A stretch of DNA of 64,000 nucleotides from Petrosia ficiformis (Eukaryota > Porifera > Demospongiae > Haplosclerida > Petrosiidae), in the NCBI GenBank assembly GCA_947044365.1, contig OX345638.1, forward strand, positions 2,590,201 to 2,654,200, in the 5' to 3' direction. The notes below the pieces were generated by a model. That model searched no databases and was not told the origin of the DNA. It worked only from the letters and a program-made list of their open reading frames with translations. Positions 40,876-50,707 of this stretch are shown in pieces. The translations under genes were made by a program, and so were the position numbers. The first letter of the stretch is position 1. Each line of letters begins with the position of its first letter.

Positions 40876-43800
40876 ATATATATATATATAATAAATTATG
40901 GAGTTTTTTTTCAGCATTCATCGATCCATCCATCCATCTGTTCATATTATTCATGCAGCTATCCATCCATTCATTCATCTATCCAGCCATCCATCCATTT
41001 TTTAGATCTTGAAGTGTCATTATATCTTTAATTTACAATAATAAGTTTTTATCATATGAGTGTTTATTGTATGATTATTTCCTTCAGAGTGATCAAATCC
41101 AAAAAGGACTATTAATCCAAGCTCAGGCTGGCTTGCAGCTAGCAGACCAATTAAGACATTTGTTTGTTGCACAATTGAGAATTGCAGATATTCTGGGAAC
41201 TTCAAGTTCTGACAACTCGGGTATGTATGTCTGTGTGTACTAGTGTATGCTTGTGTGCTTGTCTGTGTCTGTGTGTACTAGTGTGTGCTGTGTGCTTGTC
41301 TATGTCTGTGTATACTAGTGTATGCTGTGTGCTTGTCTATGTTTGTGTGTAGTAATGTGTGCTGTGTGCTTGTCTGTGTCTATGAGTGTCTGTGTTTGTA
41401 CAAGTGAGCACAATTGTGTATAAGTGTGTACATGTGTATCTATGAATGCAAATCTGTGTATCTATGCAGTGTTTATGTATGTCTGAAATGTCTATATACA
41501 ATTATTTTAATGATCTCCTAATGTTCACTCTGTATCATGTAACCATAGCAACGTGGCAAATGATTACACAAGTCATGATTGGTTTATCGGACACCTTGGG
41601 GCTTTACCCTCCTCCCACTGGATCTGTTGACCCTCTTCCTTCTCCCTCAGAGTCACCTCACCAGAATCGAAAATCAAATGGTGAATCTCCTCTGCATTCT
41701 CCTGTACCAGTACCAACTCCTGGGTATGTAGAATACACACACACTACTAATGTACACAGACTAGCCACAGGTTCATAGTCTGGCCATGGGTACATCATGT
41801 ATATAATACAAACACACAAACAACACAGCTTTGCTCTGTTCCACATCAAACATAAAACCACTCCCAGTATTATAGAGATTATGATAAGAAGAAAATGTTT
41901 CAATACTTTGATGTCTTTACTGTCTCATGACAGCTGACATAACCATCTTCTATACATATTAGTGCTTAAACATGTGTATATAGCTTGTATGCATTTGTAT
42001 ACTATATGAGCCATGTCCTTTTGGTGTTTAGAAAATTTATTTTATTTTAAACTTAAAAGGGCCCTGATAAGTATTCAAAATGTAAATATAACGAGGGCCC
42101 TGTTAGGAAGTATGGTTTATAAGATTTTTGCTTATAGTGCTCTTTAGAAACTGATCAGATAGTTTAATATTTATATATTGTCATACAGATACCCGGCAGG
42201 AAATATCACTCGATGAATTGAATATGAAGTATTGTCACAAGTTCAAAGCGCAAGTAAAAAATATGTCGTGTATCCAACAAGTGATATTTCCTGGGTATCT
42301 GTATGATAATATGATTACCTAATCTAGCTGGCTTTTCCATAAAACAGTCAGTAACATGAAACAATCAGATAAGAAGCTTTTACATGGTAAACCTGACCCA
42401 GACCAATGATTATCTTGAGCCACTACTGTCACCTTGGAAGCAAGAAATTTTATTACTGGGTAAAGCTTTGTAACTTCTTAAGTTAATATTGCAAATAAAG
42501 TTACCTGATTTAACTCAAGAAAAAGGAAATCTCTTTCCAGCTGTTAGCCTGATTATATGAATAGTAGAACAATAAAACTTCTGCTCAGGTGACTTCTGGT
42601 TAGTGATGGGTGATACCAAAAATTTTTAAATGATTACAATTACTAATTACATTCATCAAGTATTCGATTATTTTTTGATTACTTTAATTAAAAAACTGTT
42701 CAAAAAAGGACTTCTGTATCTGGTGGGTCTTTTGCGAAAGGAGAGAAGAGAAACATCACTATCAGATTCAAAGTCAGTAGTACTATCCTGAGTATCATCT
42801 GATGTCATTGTACAATTACAATCAATTACGCTTAGTTGCTTACAGCTGCCAGAGACTCAGAGAAACACGTGTAAAAACGTGACTTTTTACTTAGTATGCG
42901 CATGCGCAGAGTATCGATAGTAATGCACTGTAATCGATACTGTCCAGGTATCGAGTATAATCGAAATTGACCGATAGTATTGCCCATCACTACTTCTGGT
43001 ATAATAACCTACAAAGTCACATGACTCACATGTATTGTAAAATATTTTCATACTGCATGATTTCAATGTCCAGTTGAAAGTATATGTGATTCGTTGTTTC
43101 TATGATAAACTGGCATATAAGATAATATTTTATATACCTTAAGCCTTCAATTAATTGCATCCACTACATTTAGCAATATTTAAAGGTGCAGAATCAACAT
43201 GCTAGTGAATTTCTGAGCCACGCCTAATATGCCTGATAAAATGATCACGAAATATGTTTTTCAGTGTGTACTACTTTTAGCAATAATTATTACATTAGTC
43301 ACTAAAATTAGCACATGCATTTAATAGTACGCTTAAGGTAGTCAATTTTATTAATTACTTTGAGTCATCATATAACAAAATTTTAATATAATATGTAATT
43401 ATATAAACTTTTTTTGCAGGGCTCAGACACCCACTGGACGAAGGACTTTCCCTTTTTCCCTCCGTCCTCTCCCACAAGAACCCATCGATATAGATCCTCC
43501 TTCTCATCCACCTCCTCCTCCTCCTCCTTCTTCACTTTACACACCTACTCACATGTCCCCACATCATCATACTTCATATCACAACTCTAACTACACCTCC
43601 AAACATGTGTATTCCCAACCTCAGCATTCTCCTGGATCAAGAGTTAAATTCTCACGTAGTTCATGTGAGTACAGCATTATTATTATAATTAAGATGTCCA
43701 AGTTTGCCATCAAAGACTAAGATTACTTTGATATTGATTGAACCCTAACCCTACCCTAAATCAACCACATAATGATTTCACGAGGTTTTGATGGCAAAGT

Positions 43801-45935
43801 TGGACATTATTGACATAATTAAGCAATCACTACTTTACAAGCATTAAAAAAACAATATTTGAAACTTTTTTTTAATAAAAAACATGAAGGGATATCAAAG
43901 CCGAAAAAGGACTAGGATCATGGGATGGTACCATAGCAATAAATAATGACTTCCATACAACCCTCCCTACATAAATATAGCTGATATTTTACTGTTTACT
44001 GTATGTAGAGTTATATAGAAGTGATTAGTTTAATTTTAAGCACTATAGTATATACATATCTGACCATGGATGTGAAAATCAGTCATTTGTAAATAATAAT
44101 TTTGTCACACACTTAAATTGGAAATGCCAGTTATTCTGCATAAATTATTTTGCAACAGAAATGAGCTAAATTATGTATCTACATGTAGCTGTAGTAATAG
44201 TTGCTCTTCCTGGATACTAAATTCAGTTGGCGTTGAATACAAAATGGATGAATTTTTAAGTGTAAGCGTTAATTATTATTTGGCAAATGACTAATTTCCA
44301 CATCTGTACTGACAGTCAGATATAGTAGTAATTATTTAGTTCAATGTAACAAATTCTCTCCCTGGGATTGCCCTGTGGAGGAATACGTCAATAGGGAAAT
44401 AGACAACCATTATGATTTTATTACATGTTATAATTTCACTACACTTTAAGCCTACTATTAATTGCATCCACTAAATTTAGCGATTTTTAAATGATCGAAA
44501 TTAGCATGCATTAATTTTAGCGAATTTCTAGGCCATACTTAATATTCCTAATAAATGACCATGTTCTAGTGTGTGCTAATTTTAGGGATTATAACGTTAG
44601 TTGATAAAATTGCTAAAATTAGTACACACAATGAAAAGTAAACTTAAGGTATTTCAACCACTTAGAGGAATCCATTTGTGATATAAACACTTAAAAGCTT
44701 TTTGTACAGGAAGCCACTGAAATTGTGTATCTAAGAAGCCCGATGATTAGGTCTTCCTAGGTATCTAATCTTATTGGTTTCCTCTACAAAATGGCTGATT
44801 AGTGAGGGTTCAATTTAAATCGAAATTGCTTCCTCAAAACTGTTAATTTCCACAAATGCAGTCAGAAATCATAGTATTTTTTTTTTTTATTCCAGCTGAC
44901 ATTACACCTCAAACAGTCACTACACCTTCTTATGTTCATAACCCTCGAAGCAGTATTGTAATTCTTGAGGAGGACCAGGAGGAATTCTTAATGTCTAAGG
45001 AACCAGTTGTGCGTTCAAGATCTGTCAGTCAGCCATATCGAGATTTTTCTCCTCGTCATAAAAATATCCTCAGGTTGGAAAGTAATGATCAGGTGACTAG
45101 TTTTCGTTCCCGATCCCATACACAATCTGAAACAGCTATTTTAGAGAGAGAATATGATAAAATACGAACCCCAAAGTCCCATCCTGATGTTGAAATCCTG
45201 GGATCAGGATCAGACTCGGGATATGCTGATCCTATTGATACTCTGAGAAAGTACTATAATTCTCAATCCAAGAGTGAACCCGATCCTCCGTACCAGTCTT
45301 TAGAAGAGATTCAACGAATCAGGCAAGCTCAAATGAACAGAATAGGAGAATCACATGATGACCCTGCATACTCTCGACCATTTGATTGTCTGATTGGTCT
45401 TCCTGGTCCAGTAAAGGTGAAAGGAGAAATGCAAAAGATGTACACACCTCTTGCAGTACGGAGAGTATCCAGCCCTGATTATCCTGTTCAGTTAGTTCCT
45501 GTTGGGGGAACACGGAATAAGAAGAAGTATCGAATACCTCGAAGATTGCTTCATGGGAGCTCAGGAAGTGATGAGACCTTGAGTTCATCTCTCTCTCCCT
45601 CTCCAGAGCCTGATTTTCACCCTCTTGTTAGAAACCAACGAAGTGGATCTTTAGACCGTCTGTTAGAACCAACAAACATTTCAACTGCGAGAAGACAGGA
45701 GCAGAGAATGCTAAAAGCAAGGATAAACTCAGAAGGAGATCTCCTCTCAGAAAGAATCATCATCTCTCAGGAAACCCTTTCTCCCCTAACTATTGGCAGT
45801 GTGACAAGTGACAATTCTTCTTCATCATTACAGCCATCTCCCATTCATGCTCCATCACCAGTTGAAATTACAAGAATGCAAAACGGGTTTGCACGGCTTG
45901 TTTATCCAGATTTGTCAATGTCTCAATCACAATAG
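24736..45935 (+). CDS. BAR-like helical domain protein with Ser/Pro-rich tail, 9 coding exons
   Basis: Exons: 24736-24826, 33736-33857, 34801-34914, 38254-38319, 39567-39635, 41088-41220, 41549-41723, 43420-43664, 44896-45935. All junctions are GT..AG and phase-consistent, giving 684 codons plus TAG. Residues ~1-200 are a continuous charged helix-rich region ([79 protein letters not shown]), similar in layout to BAR/FAM92/Pil1-type membrane-curving domains; this is inferred by eye. Residues ~215-684 look disordered: a run of seven prolines after SH near residue 290, His/Tyr/Ser-rich stretches, and basic phosphosite-like motifs ([23 protein letters not shown]). No SH3, PH or RhoGAP domain is visible. 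A membrane or cytoskeletal scaffold role is inferred. Intron 1 is ~8.9 kb, so a missed small exon is possible. Confidence 0.8.
24950..27190. other. Intron 1 of the BAR-like gene, no exon seen
   Basis: AT-rich unique DNA with TATATAATTATA-type runs at 24980-25080 and 25200-25260. Short ORFs at 25757-25939 (minus) and 26642-26830 (plus) lack splice signals and family resemblance. Confidence 0.5.
27195..27415 (+). mobile_element. Family A element in intron 1
   Basis: Left end ACATTCATAATGACCTCAA, core AGTGTCATAAGGTTAATA, right end GACAAGGTGAATATGA. The right part is shortened relative to 4106-4357. Confidence 0.7.
28005..28330. repeat. (CATA)n microsatellite
   Basis: TACATACATACA runs with interruptions. 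A minus-strand ORF of 175 codons (27845-28372) is only the repeat translation ([11 protein letters not shown]). Confidence 0.9.
28500..29480. repeat. ~1-kb GTAT/GTGTCT microsatellite with an internal strand switch
   Basis: TGTATGTGTGTCTGTATGTA-type repeats run to about 28810. They switch to the complementary ACACATACATACAGACAC orientation at about 28811-28907, then switch back. TATGTGACACATAC at the left switch and TATGTCACATGTGT at the right are short palindromic junctions. Long ORFs in all frames (up to 338 codons) are repeat artefacts. Confidence 0.95.
29660..30190. repeat. 60-bp tandem repeat, about 8 units
   Basis: Units contain ACATAGACACACACACATAT and AATACAGTACATATATTAGT, with an exact 60-bp period over 29760-29999 and 57-bp variants lacking TTAGTG near 29700 and 30000. 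Units are nearly identical. The 139-codon minus ORF is a repeat artefact. Confidence 0.95.
30365..30615 (-). mobile_element. Family A element, reverse orientation
   Basis: Starts GTTCACATTCACCTTGACCT, contains AATCATGTATTAATCTTATG and ends CGTGAATATGAACAGC. Confidence 0.75.
31010..31910. repeat. (TACA)n array with higher-order units
   Basis: Simple TACA runs are organised into ~125-bp higher-order units, each carrying CAGAGGTACATATGTACGTA and CGTCATACATACATATTTAC landmarks. The landmarks recur about four times for the first and six for the second. ORFs of up to 322 codons (IHTYIHTY) are artefacts. Confidence 0.95.
32270..33290. repeat. ~100-120-bp diverged tandem repeat, about 9 units
   Basis: Each unit carries CTCTGCCTTAGATAGTACAT, GTTACAATAAGGACTATA and AATACAGATGTCATAAATAG blocks, with indels between copies. 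The landmark GCCTTA(G/T)A occurs near 32352, 32453, 32572, 32660, 32776, 32874, 32983, 33080 and 33235. All lie in intron 1 of the BAR-like gene. Confidence 0.85.
34556..34728 (+). mobile_element. Family B element, third copy
   Basis: CAGTGTTCC ... AGAACACTG ends and the TACTGGACAATCAGCACTTA interior match 4738-4907. It lies ~70 bp before exon 3 of the BAR-like gene. Confidence 0.75.
35867..35972. mobile_element. 106-bp near-perfect hairpin element
   Basis: The outer arms GTGCACAGACATGATATAT / ATATATCATGTCTGTGCAC and inner arms GTATATCATTTAGTGTTGTT / AACAACACTAAATGATATAC fold the whole segment into one stem with a small internal mismatch zone. It sits beside AACTATAACT repeats in intron 3. 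Confidence 0.9.
36017..36540 (+). mobile_element. Family A element with four internal tandem copies
   Basis: The element is enlarged by four ~67-bp copies of GATGACTTTATATGTAATAT...AATGTCATAAGGTTAATACA (about 36055-36325). The rest (TGGATTGAAATTTT to GTGAACGTGAAC) is as in other copies. Confidence 0.85.
36958..37030. repeat. 15-bp tandem repeat
   Basis: Four to five copies of CATTAACACTGCACA. Confidence 0.85.
37934..38164 (-). mobile_element. tRNA-derived sequence inside 13-bp inverted repeats
   Basis: TGATAAGATAAAG (37934-37946) is exactly inverted at 38152-38164. Inside, on the minus strand, is a tRNA-like head with A-box TAGCTCAGATGATAGAGC and B-box GGTTCAAATCCC. The flanking body GAGCATTTCATAGACAATGT is shared with the copy at 15660-15850. 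It lies just before exon 4 of the BAR-like gene. Confidence 0.75.
38375..38622 (+). mobile_element. Family A element
   Basis: From CATTCAGATTCACGATGACC through AATGTCATAAGATTAATACA to GAGGTCAAAATGATCATGGA. The ends are more diverged than in other copies. It begins about 55 bp after exon 4. Confidence 0.7.
39120..39222. repeat. Purine-rich GACA/GAGA tract
   Basis: AGAGACAGGCAGACAGACAG-type repeat ending in GAGTGTGTGT. Confidence 0.85.
39685..40180. repeat. (TGTGTCTG)n array with higher-order duplication
   Basis: A ~190-bp block carrying GCGTCTATATCT, TCTGCGTCTGTCTAAGTCTC and GTCTGTATGTCTGTGTCTAT occurs twice (about 39787-39910 and 39970-40095). ORFs of up to 225 codons are artefacts. It begins ~50 bp after exon 5. 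Confidence 0.9.
40580..41005. repeat. (ATCC/TCCA)n interspersed with (AT)n
   Basis: Three rounds of CATTCATGCAGCTATCCATC-like sequence separated by (AT)n runs (40640-40680, 40818-40892). Confidence 0.8.
41221..41470. repeat. GTGTGCTTGTCTGTGT microsatellite-like repeat
   Basis: About four units of TACTAGTGTATGCTGTGTGC + TTGTCTATGTCTGTG begin at the exon 6 donor (GTATGTATG). This is another exon whose donor merges into a repeat. Confidence 0.8.
42181..42306. mobile_element. 126-bp element with ~27-bp inverted ends
   Basis: Left end TCATACAGATACCC + GGAAATATCACT and right end AGTGATATTTCC + GGGTATCTGTATGA are inverted, apart from a 3-nt indel. Intronic in the BAR-like gene. Confidence 0.9.
42593..43000. 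mobile_element. hAT-like MITE with 8-bp target duplication
   Basis: The element body (42601-42992) has inverted ends TAGTGATGGGTGATAC / GTATTGCCCATCACTA (two mismatches). The 8-bp direct repeat CTTCTGGT flanks it exactly (42593-42600 and 42993-43000). There is no transposase ORF. An 8-bp duplication with TAG..GGG-type ends is characteristic of hAT elements. Confidence 0.9.
43133..43348. mobile_element. Family F element
   Basis: TACCTTAAGC / GCTTAAGGTA inverted ends. It shares TTAATTGCATCCACTA and AGTGTGT(A/G)CTA..TTTTAG blocks with the copy at 44440-44655. Confidence 0.75.
43694..43807. mobile_element. 114-bp element with 21-bp inverted ends
   Basis: ATGTCCAAGTTTGCCATCAA at the left is inverted at 43787-43807 with one mismatch. 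The centre contains AACCCTAACCCTACCCTAAA, a telomere-like run that is too short to be telomeric. Confidence 0.85.
44440..44655. mobile_element. Family F element, second copy
   Basis: ACTTTAAGCC ... AACTTAAGGTA ends, with the same body as 43133-43348. Confidence 0.7.
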
Positions 45936-46115
45936 AATAATAATTATAGCAACACATAATACATTAATAATTTCTCTAATTATCAATTGTTAAATTTGTT
46001 ATTATTTTTCACTTATAATATAATCAATTATTAATACTCAATAATGATATTTATATTAATTTTAATACACACCCACAAAAGAAATATGATCTGAAGTGTA
46101 AGTGTCCATGTAGTC
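45936..46115 (+). other. 3' flank of the BAR-like gene
   Basis: AT-rich sequence after the TAG at 45933-45935, presumably 3' UTR. No canonical AATAAA stands out among many similar AT words. Confidence 0.4.
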
Positions 46116-46117
46116 TC

Positions 46118-46395
46118 GCGTAGCCAGACCCATCCCACTGCAAGCGAGGGGAAGGGTCTGGTAAAAGCAACTTAACTTGTCCCCTAGCCCTGCACCAAGA
46201 ATTCGACGCGCCAATCAAAGATCCACACGTCATTGTAACCCACGCAATTTGCTACATAGTCCACGCGATACCACGAGGTGAGTGCATCATAACGTAGGCG
46301 ATACCGTAACACATGACACATGTTGGGCTTCATTGACAAGTTGCACTACAGGCTTTTACCAGCTGCAGACCCTTCCCCTCGCAATGTTTCAAGTG
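46118..46395. mobile_element. Inverted-repeat element with 17-bp perfect arms
   Basis: GCGAGGGGAAGGGTCTG (46144-46160) is exactly inverted at 46366-46382, extended inward by GTAAAAGC/GCTTTTAC. The left end also forms a local CCAGACCC/GGGTCTGG hairpin of the type seen at 16812. CG is more frequent here (ACGCG, TCGACGCG), unlike the surrounding DNA. Confidence 0.8.
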
Positions 46396-46669
46396 AGTAC
46401 ATCAGTTTTTAAATTGTAAAATAACTATTACACAATTCTTGAAATTTCAATAAAAAATCTTTTAAAAATTGGAAAAAAAGTTCTAAAGCATTATAAAAGG
46501 TTATAATTATAATTATGTACAATAATTATATATTTTTGAGTATGAGTGTATGCGTATGTGTGCATATGAAGAGCTCTGACTAGATATATCAGTTCTTACT
46601 TTCAATAAATATTTACAATGGTTCAACACACATAATTTTAGACATCATGTGTTTAGGAGTTGCCATATT

Positions 46670-46750
46670 ATATATTTGTGTTCAAGTATCAGTGGAATAG
46701 TATGGGTGGCTGATTATGGTAATAGGCTTAGTATGGGTGACTGACTACGA
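46670..46750 (+). pseudogene. Decayed 3' end of a TRIM-NHL gene
   Basis: GTATCAGT..AGTATGGGTGGCTGATTATG + GTAATAGGCTTAGTATGGGT resembles the codons for the last NHL blade (SVWVADYGNN), partly duplicated. It lies upstream of the first intact gene and is missing from the paralogous flank near 51.8 kb. Confidence 0.75.
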
Positions 46751-48509
46751 TAATGCAATGTTAAAATAACTATAATTTATTGGTTAGTACAGTTGAAAGG
46801 AATAGCGGAAATTGTAATTTAATTGGTCGTGTACGTTGTTATCACTGCATGGTGACATACATGTATAATCTAATAATTGCAATTTCATTTATCCTTATAT
46901 TGTCTATTAGATGTACAAAAAAGCAGAATGAATTTTAATTAAACAATACTTTAACAATTCTATTTTTGCAGTGTAGCCTTGTAAGTACTGATAATTCTTG
47001 TTATAGAGTATTTCCTCAGTTGTTTTGCAAAAGTGTTTATCTAAATATTTGAATTTGTTGTTTGATTCTTGAGTTCAATTTTCAGTATTATCATATGTAC
47101 TACTTCTGAAGTGTTACTGCGAACTCTTCATATAACCCAGACTTTCTGGAGTGGCAACACATTGTGAGTGCTGGTCAACTAGATATAATACTGTAATGTT
47201 TTCATTTTAATCATGATCATGAGGACATTAGTTGTAATAGTTTAGAAACCTATTTATTTTATGTCATATTTGACTTAGTAAAATTACACAAAAAATTATA
47301 TATATATATATATATAATTATATATATATATATAGCTAATTATGAGAATGAATGATACTGTCTTTCTGTTTTTTTAACACACTAATCTTGAGAAATGACT
47401 ATCCGCAAGAATGTATCGTTGCATGTACAATTCGTATACACATGCAAAATTTGACAGATTGGTCCTTAATGTATATTGTCTGTTTATAGAACCACATGTT
47501 ATTGCACTATACTATTTCATGCACTTTAAGTGTGTCCAGCTGAAGTAGAAAGCGTGTGAACCTGCCTTATGTGTTTATCTTATACATTGTCAACATTTCT
47601 CTGGCAGGCCACACCTACTCACCTTTTCTCCAATCCAGCATCCTTTCTTGTATCCTTCAAACCCTTGTTGAGCTCCCAGTGGATCTGAAACACATAGCGT
47701 AGCTAACACAATTGATATTAAGTCACACAATTATGCTCAAAACTCTCAAGAATAAAACTAATACTTCTCAACTATAAAACTGTAAAACAGATATTCATAA
47801 CAAATTTAAATGGATCTCCAATTCCCTTTGTTACTCCATCTTACATTATAGGTAATAGATACAGTAGAATTGAAGCAATAATAAATGATACTGCCATTAA
47901 ATATAAGACCTATTGTTTTACAACTCTATAGAAGGTAGCAGCTATCTAATCTCTGACACTGATGATATTATAGCTATATTAAAACACAAATTTTTTTGTC
48001 TATCTATTCCATTGGAATGCTGAGCCTTATTAATAAGCCATGACTGAAAGGGTTATAACTTAATATAGGTTTTAAAATTTATAGTGGTCACATGTATTTA
48101 GTGAATAGACGGTGGTAACATAACCAATAAAGGGGGTACATCGCTTAGCCTATGAGGGCACTCAAATTTTAGATAGTCTCAGATTGATTCTGAGAGATAT
48201 AAAGTACTGCAAGCACTGTGATGAATAGATGTTGGAAGCATGGGGGCACAGGAGGCAAATGGAAATATATTTCGTCACTGTTTAGATACCTCAAATCAGT
48301 CTGCAACTTTTATTAAAGCCCCTTACCATAAGTAGTACCCTAATAACATCTTGAACTCGGCTAACTAGCCCAAGCTTTAAGCTGGTAAACAATAAAATTG
48401 AAACAGCTAAATTGTACTGTATACAGCTATGGCAGTGAGCTCAGCCCCACCCTTCTAGTATAAGTGTATATTATGTCTATTATTATAATTATTTTATTCT
48501 ATTATACAG
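46751..48509 (+). promoter_or_regulatory. 5' flank and 5' UTR intron of TRIM copy 1
   Basis: Closely similar to 51820-53830 upstream of copy 2, so it was duplicated with the gene. It ends in a splice acceptor (TATTATACAG at 48500-48509), and the ATG follows 14 bp later. The same acceptor plus GTTACAAATA leader precedes copies 2 and 3, so transcripts likely start at an unlocated non-coding exon in this flank. Confidence 0.55.
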
Positions 48510-48523
48510 GTTACAAATATTGA

Positions 48524-50707
48524 ATGATGACTTCCAATACCACATCATCTAGTATTTGTCTGTATTGTAATAACACATATCAAGATCCACGAATCCTTTC
48601 TTGTCTCCACTCTTATTGTGTACAATGTATTACTAAACTACATGTTGAGGATACTACCTCTATCATATGTCCCACATGTAATCACTCTACTACTCTACCT
48701 ACTGATAGAGTGACCTCTCTCCCACGTAACATTCGATTGAGTGAAGAGACTAAGCAAGATATAATCCTATCTAAAGTGACCTCCTCTTCTCCACCTCCTT
48801 GTGACTCATGTGATGAGAACTCTGTTATAGCTTACTGTACAGAGTGTGATCAACTTTTATGTAATGTGTGTTGGGATGCACACCAGAAACTCAAATTGTT
48901 GCGTTCACATTCTTCCTTCACTCTCAAAGAAGCTCGAAACATGAGTCGAGACACAATCATCAAAATGCTTCCCTCTTCCTCGTCTTTCTTGTCTTGTACA
49001 TGTCAATATCATAATAATCAGAAACTTGACTTATATTGTCAACAGTGTACTATTCCCGTATGTGTTGATTGTAGTGGTGTTTATCACAAAGATCATCCAG
49101 TCCATCATGTGAGTGAACAGATCATACAAAGTAAGGAAGAGATACAACAGAAATTAATAGACTTTCAATTGGCTCAGCAAAATCTCAAGGATATCATGAC
49201 AGTTGGTGAAAACATGAAGGAAATGATCAAAGCTCGTAAAAATGAAGTTGACTCTATCATCCGACAAGTATTTTTTAAACTTAAACAGCTACTTTGTCAA
49301 CGTGAACAAGAATTGCTAGGTAAAATTAGTGAAGAAGCCATGGGCAAGGATATACGACTTTCTATCCAACTGGAGGGTATTCAGTATCTGTTGGATGCCA
49401 TTAGTCATTGTCATTCTCTTGCCTCCATTGCTACTAGTGAGTACAGTGATGTTGAATTACTCTCTATTGCTCATACACTACAGAAAAGAGCTAACAACCT
49501 TCAAAAGTTATACTCAGAGATATCTCTTGATCTCTGTGAATCACCCAACATATCAGTTGAAGTAAATACTGATACACTAGCTGGTATGATAACAGAGTTT
49601 GGGTGCATATCTGATACCTGTCCTAGTAACAGTACAGCTGTAATACCTCGTAATAGGTTGGCTGTGGGAGCAGAGATGAAAGTGAAGGTGGTCTCTAGGG
49701 ATAGCAGAGGACAGGAAGTAGATCATGGAGGAGAAATGATATCATGTAGACTCACTGCTGTTAACAAAAAAAGTAAAAAATATCAAATTACAGATAATAG
49801 TGATGGTACATATCTTGTCTCTGTCACACCTCAACAACTAGGTCAGCATAAACTCTCCATTACTATACATGGTCAGGATATTCAAGGTAGTCCATTTGAT
49901 CTAAGTGTGGTCCCACAACGTGACTACACTAAACTCAAAGATCCAGTACAAACTATTACTGGAATTAGTTCTCCCATGTATATTGCCTTCTCTGATAAAG
50001 GTGATGTGTTTGTCACCAGTTATGGTGGCAACTGTATACACGTATATGACAGTAGTGGGAAGAAGAAAACTGCCATTGGTTGTCTTGGAAGTGGCGAGTT
50101 ACAGTTCAAAAACCCATGTGGAATAACTATCATTGGAGAGGTAGTTTATGTTGCTGAGTACGGAGGACACAGGATTCATAAGTTAACAACAGGAGGAGAG
50201 TTTCTTGGTACCTTTGGTCAACTGGGATCAGGTGTAGGACAGTTTAATGGACCTTGGGACATAAAAATTAGTCCTGAAAGAAAGGTGTATGTAGCAGATA
50301 GAAATAATAATCGTATCCAGGTATTCCATTCTGACTGGACACTCTCTCATATTATTGATGGGAAAGTATTGGGTGAAAATAGTTTCTCTAAACCAGAAAG
50401 CATATGTTTCGATCTGTCAGGTAACGTTCATCTGGCTTCAAATTCAGTAACAGTTTTCACTTGTAGTGGACAGTTTGTACGTACGTATGATCAATCACAA
50501 TTGAGTGATCCAAGAGGAATAGCTATAGATTCAGCAGGTTATTCACTAGTTGTGAATTCTAATCCAGTTTCTCTATCTATCTTCAATTCTAGTGGAACAT
50601 TTATCCATTTAATAGAACGATTTAAGAAACCGTTCAGAGTATCAGTATCACCTGATGGATCAGTATGGGTGGCTGATACTGGTAATCATAGACTCGTAAA
50701 GTACTGA
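48524..50707 (+). CDS. TRIM-NHL protein copy 1 (RING, two B-boxes, coiled coil, filamin, NHL)
   Basis: A single uninterrupted coding exon of 727 aa. A C3HC4 RING (Cys12, 15, 27, His29, Cys32, 35, 49, 52) is followed by B-box 1 (Cys93-His129, CDSCDENS...CWDAHQK), B-box 2 (Cys160-His195, CQYHNNQKLDLYCQQC, HKDHPVHHV), a coiled coil (~200-345), a filamin/ABP280 Ig repeat (~360-470, DNSDGTYLVSVTPQQLG, HGQDIQGSPFDL) and about six NHL blades (~477-727, KVYVADRNNNRIQVF, SVWVADTGNHRLVKY). The order is that of class VII TRIMs (TRIM71/LIN-41, TRIM2/3): a candidate E3 ligase whose NHL propeller may bind RNA or protein. All RING ligands are present. It starts MMTS; the second Met may also serve. Confidence 0.95.
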   Translation: MMTSNTTSSSICLYCNNTYQDPRILSCLHSYCVQCITKLHVEDTTSIICPTCNHSTTLPTDRVTSLPRNIRLSEETKQDIILSKVTSSSPPPCDSCDENSVIAYCTECDQLLCNVCWDAHQKLKLLRSHSSFTLKEARNMSRDTIIKMLPSSSSFLSCTCQYHNNQKLDLYCQQCTIPVCVDCSGVYHKDHPVHHVSEQIIQSKEEIQQKLIDFQLAQQNLKDIMTVGENMKEMIKARKNEVDSIIRQVFFKLKQLLCQREQELLGKISEEAMGKDIRLSIQLEGIQYLLDAISHCHSLASIATSEYSDVELLSIAHTLQKRANNLQKLYSEISLDLCESPNISVEVNTDTLAGMITEFGCISDTCPSNSTAVIPRNRLAVGAEMKVKVVSRDSRGQEVDHGGEMISCRLTAVNKKSKKYQITDNSDGTYLVSVTPQQLGQHKLSITIHGQDIQGSPFDLSVVPQRDYTKLKDPVQTITGISSPMYIAFSDKGDVFVTSYGGNCIHVYDSSGKKKTAIGCLGSGELQFKNPCGITIIGEVVYVAEYGGHRIHKLTTGGEFLGTFGQLGSGVGQFNGPWDIKISPERKVYVADRNNNRIQVFHSDWTLSHIIDGKVLGENSFSKPESICFDLSGNVHLASNSVTVFTCSGQFVRTYDQSQLSDPRGIAIDSAGYSLVVNSNPVSLSIFNSSGTFIHLIERFKKPFRVSVSPDGSVWVADTGNHRLVKY

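Noticed and set aside
43742..43765. Telomere-like AACCCTAACCCT
   Set aside because: Fewer than three units, located inside a short inverted-repeat element in an intron.
44856..44895. Upstream ATG extending the last exon of the BAR-like gene as a separate 359-codon gene
   Set aside because: The extension is the polypyrimidine tract and acceptor of intron 8; the exon joins in phase to exon 8.
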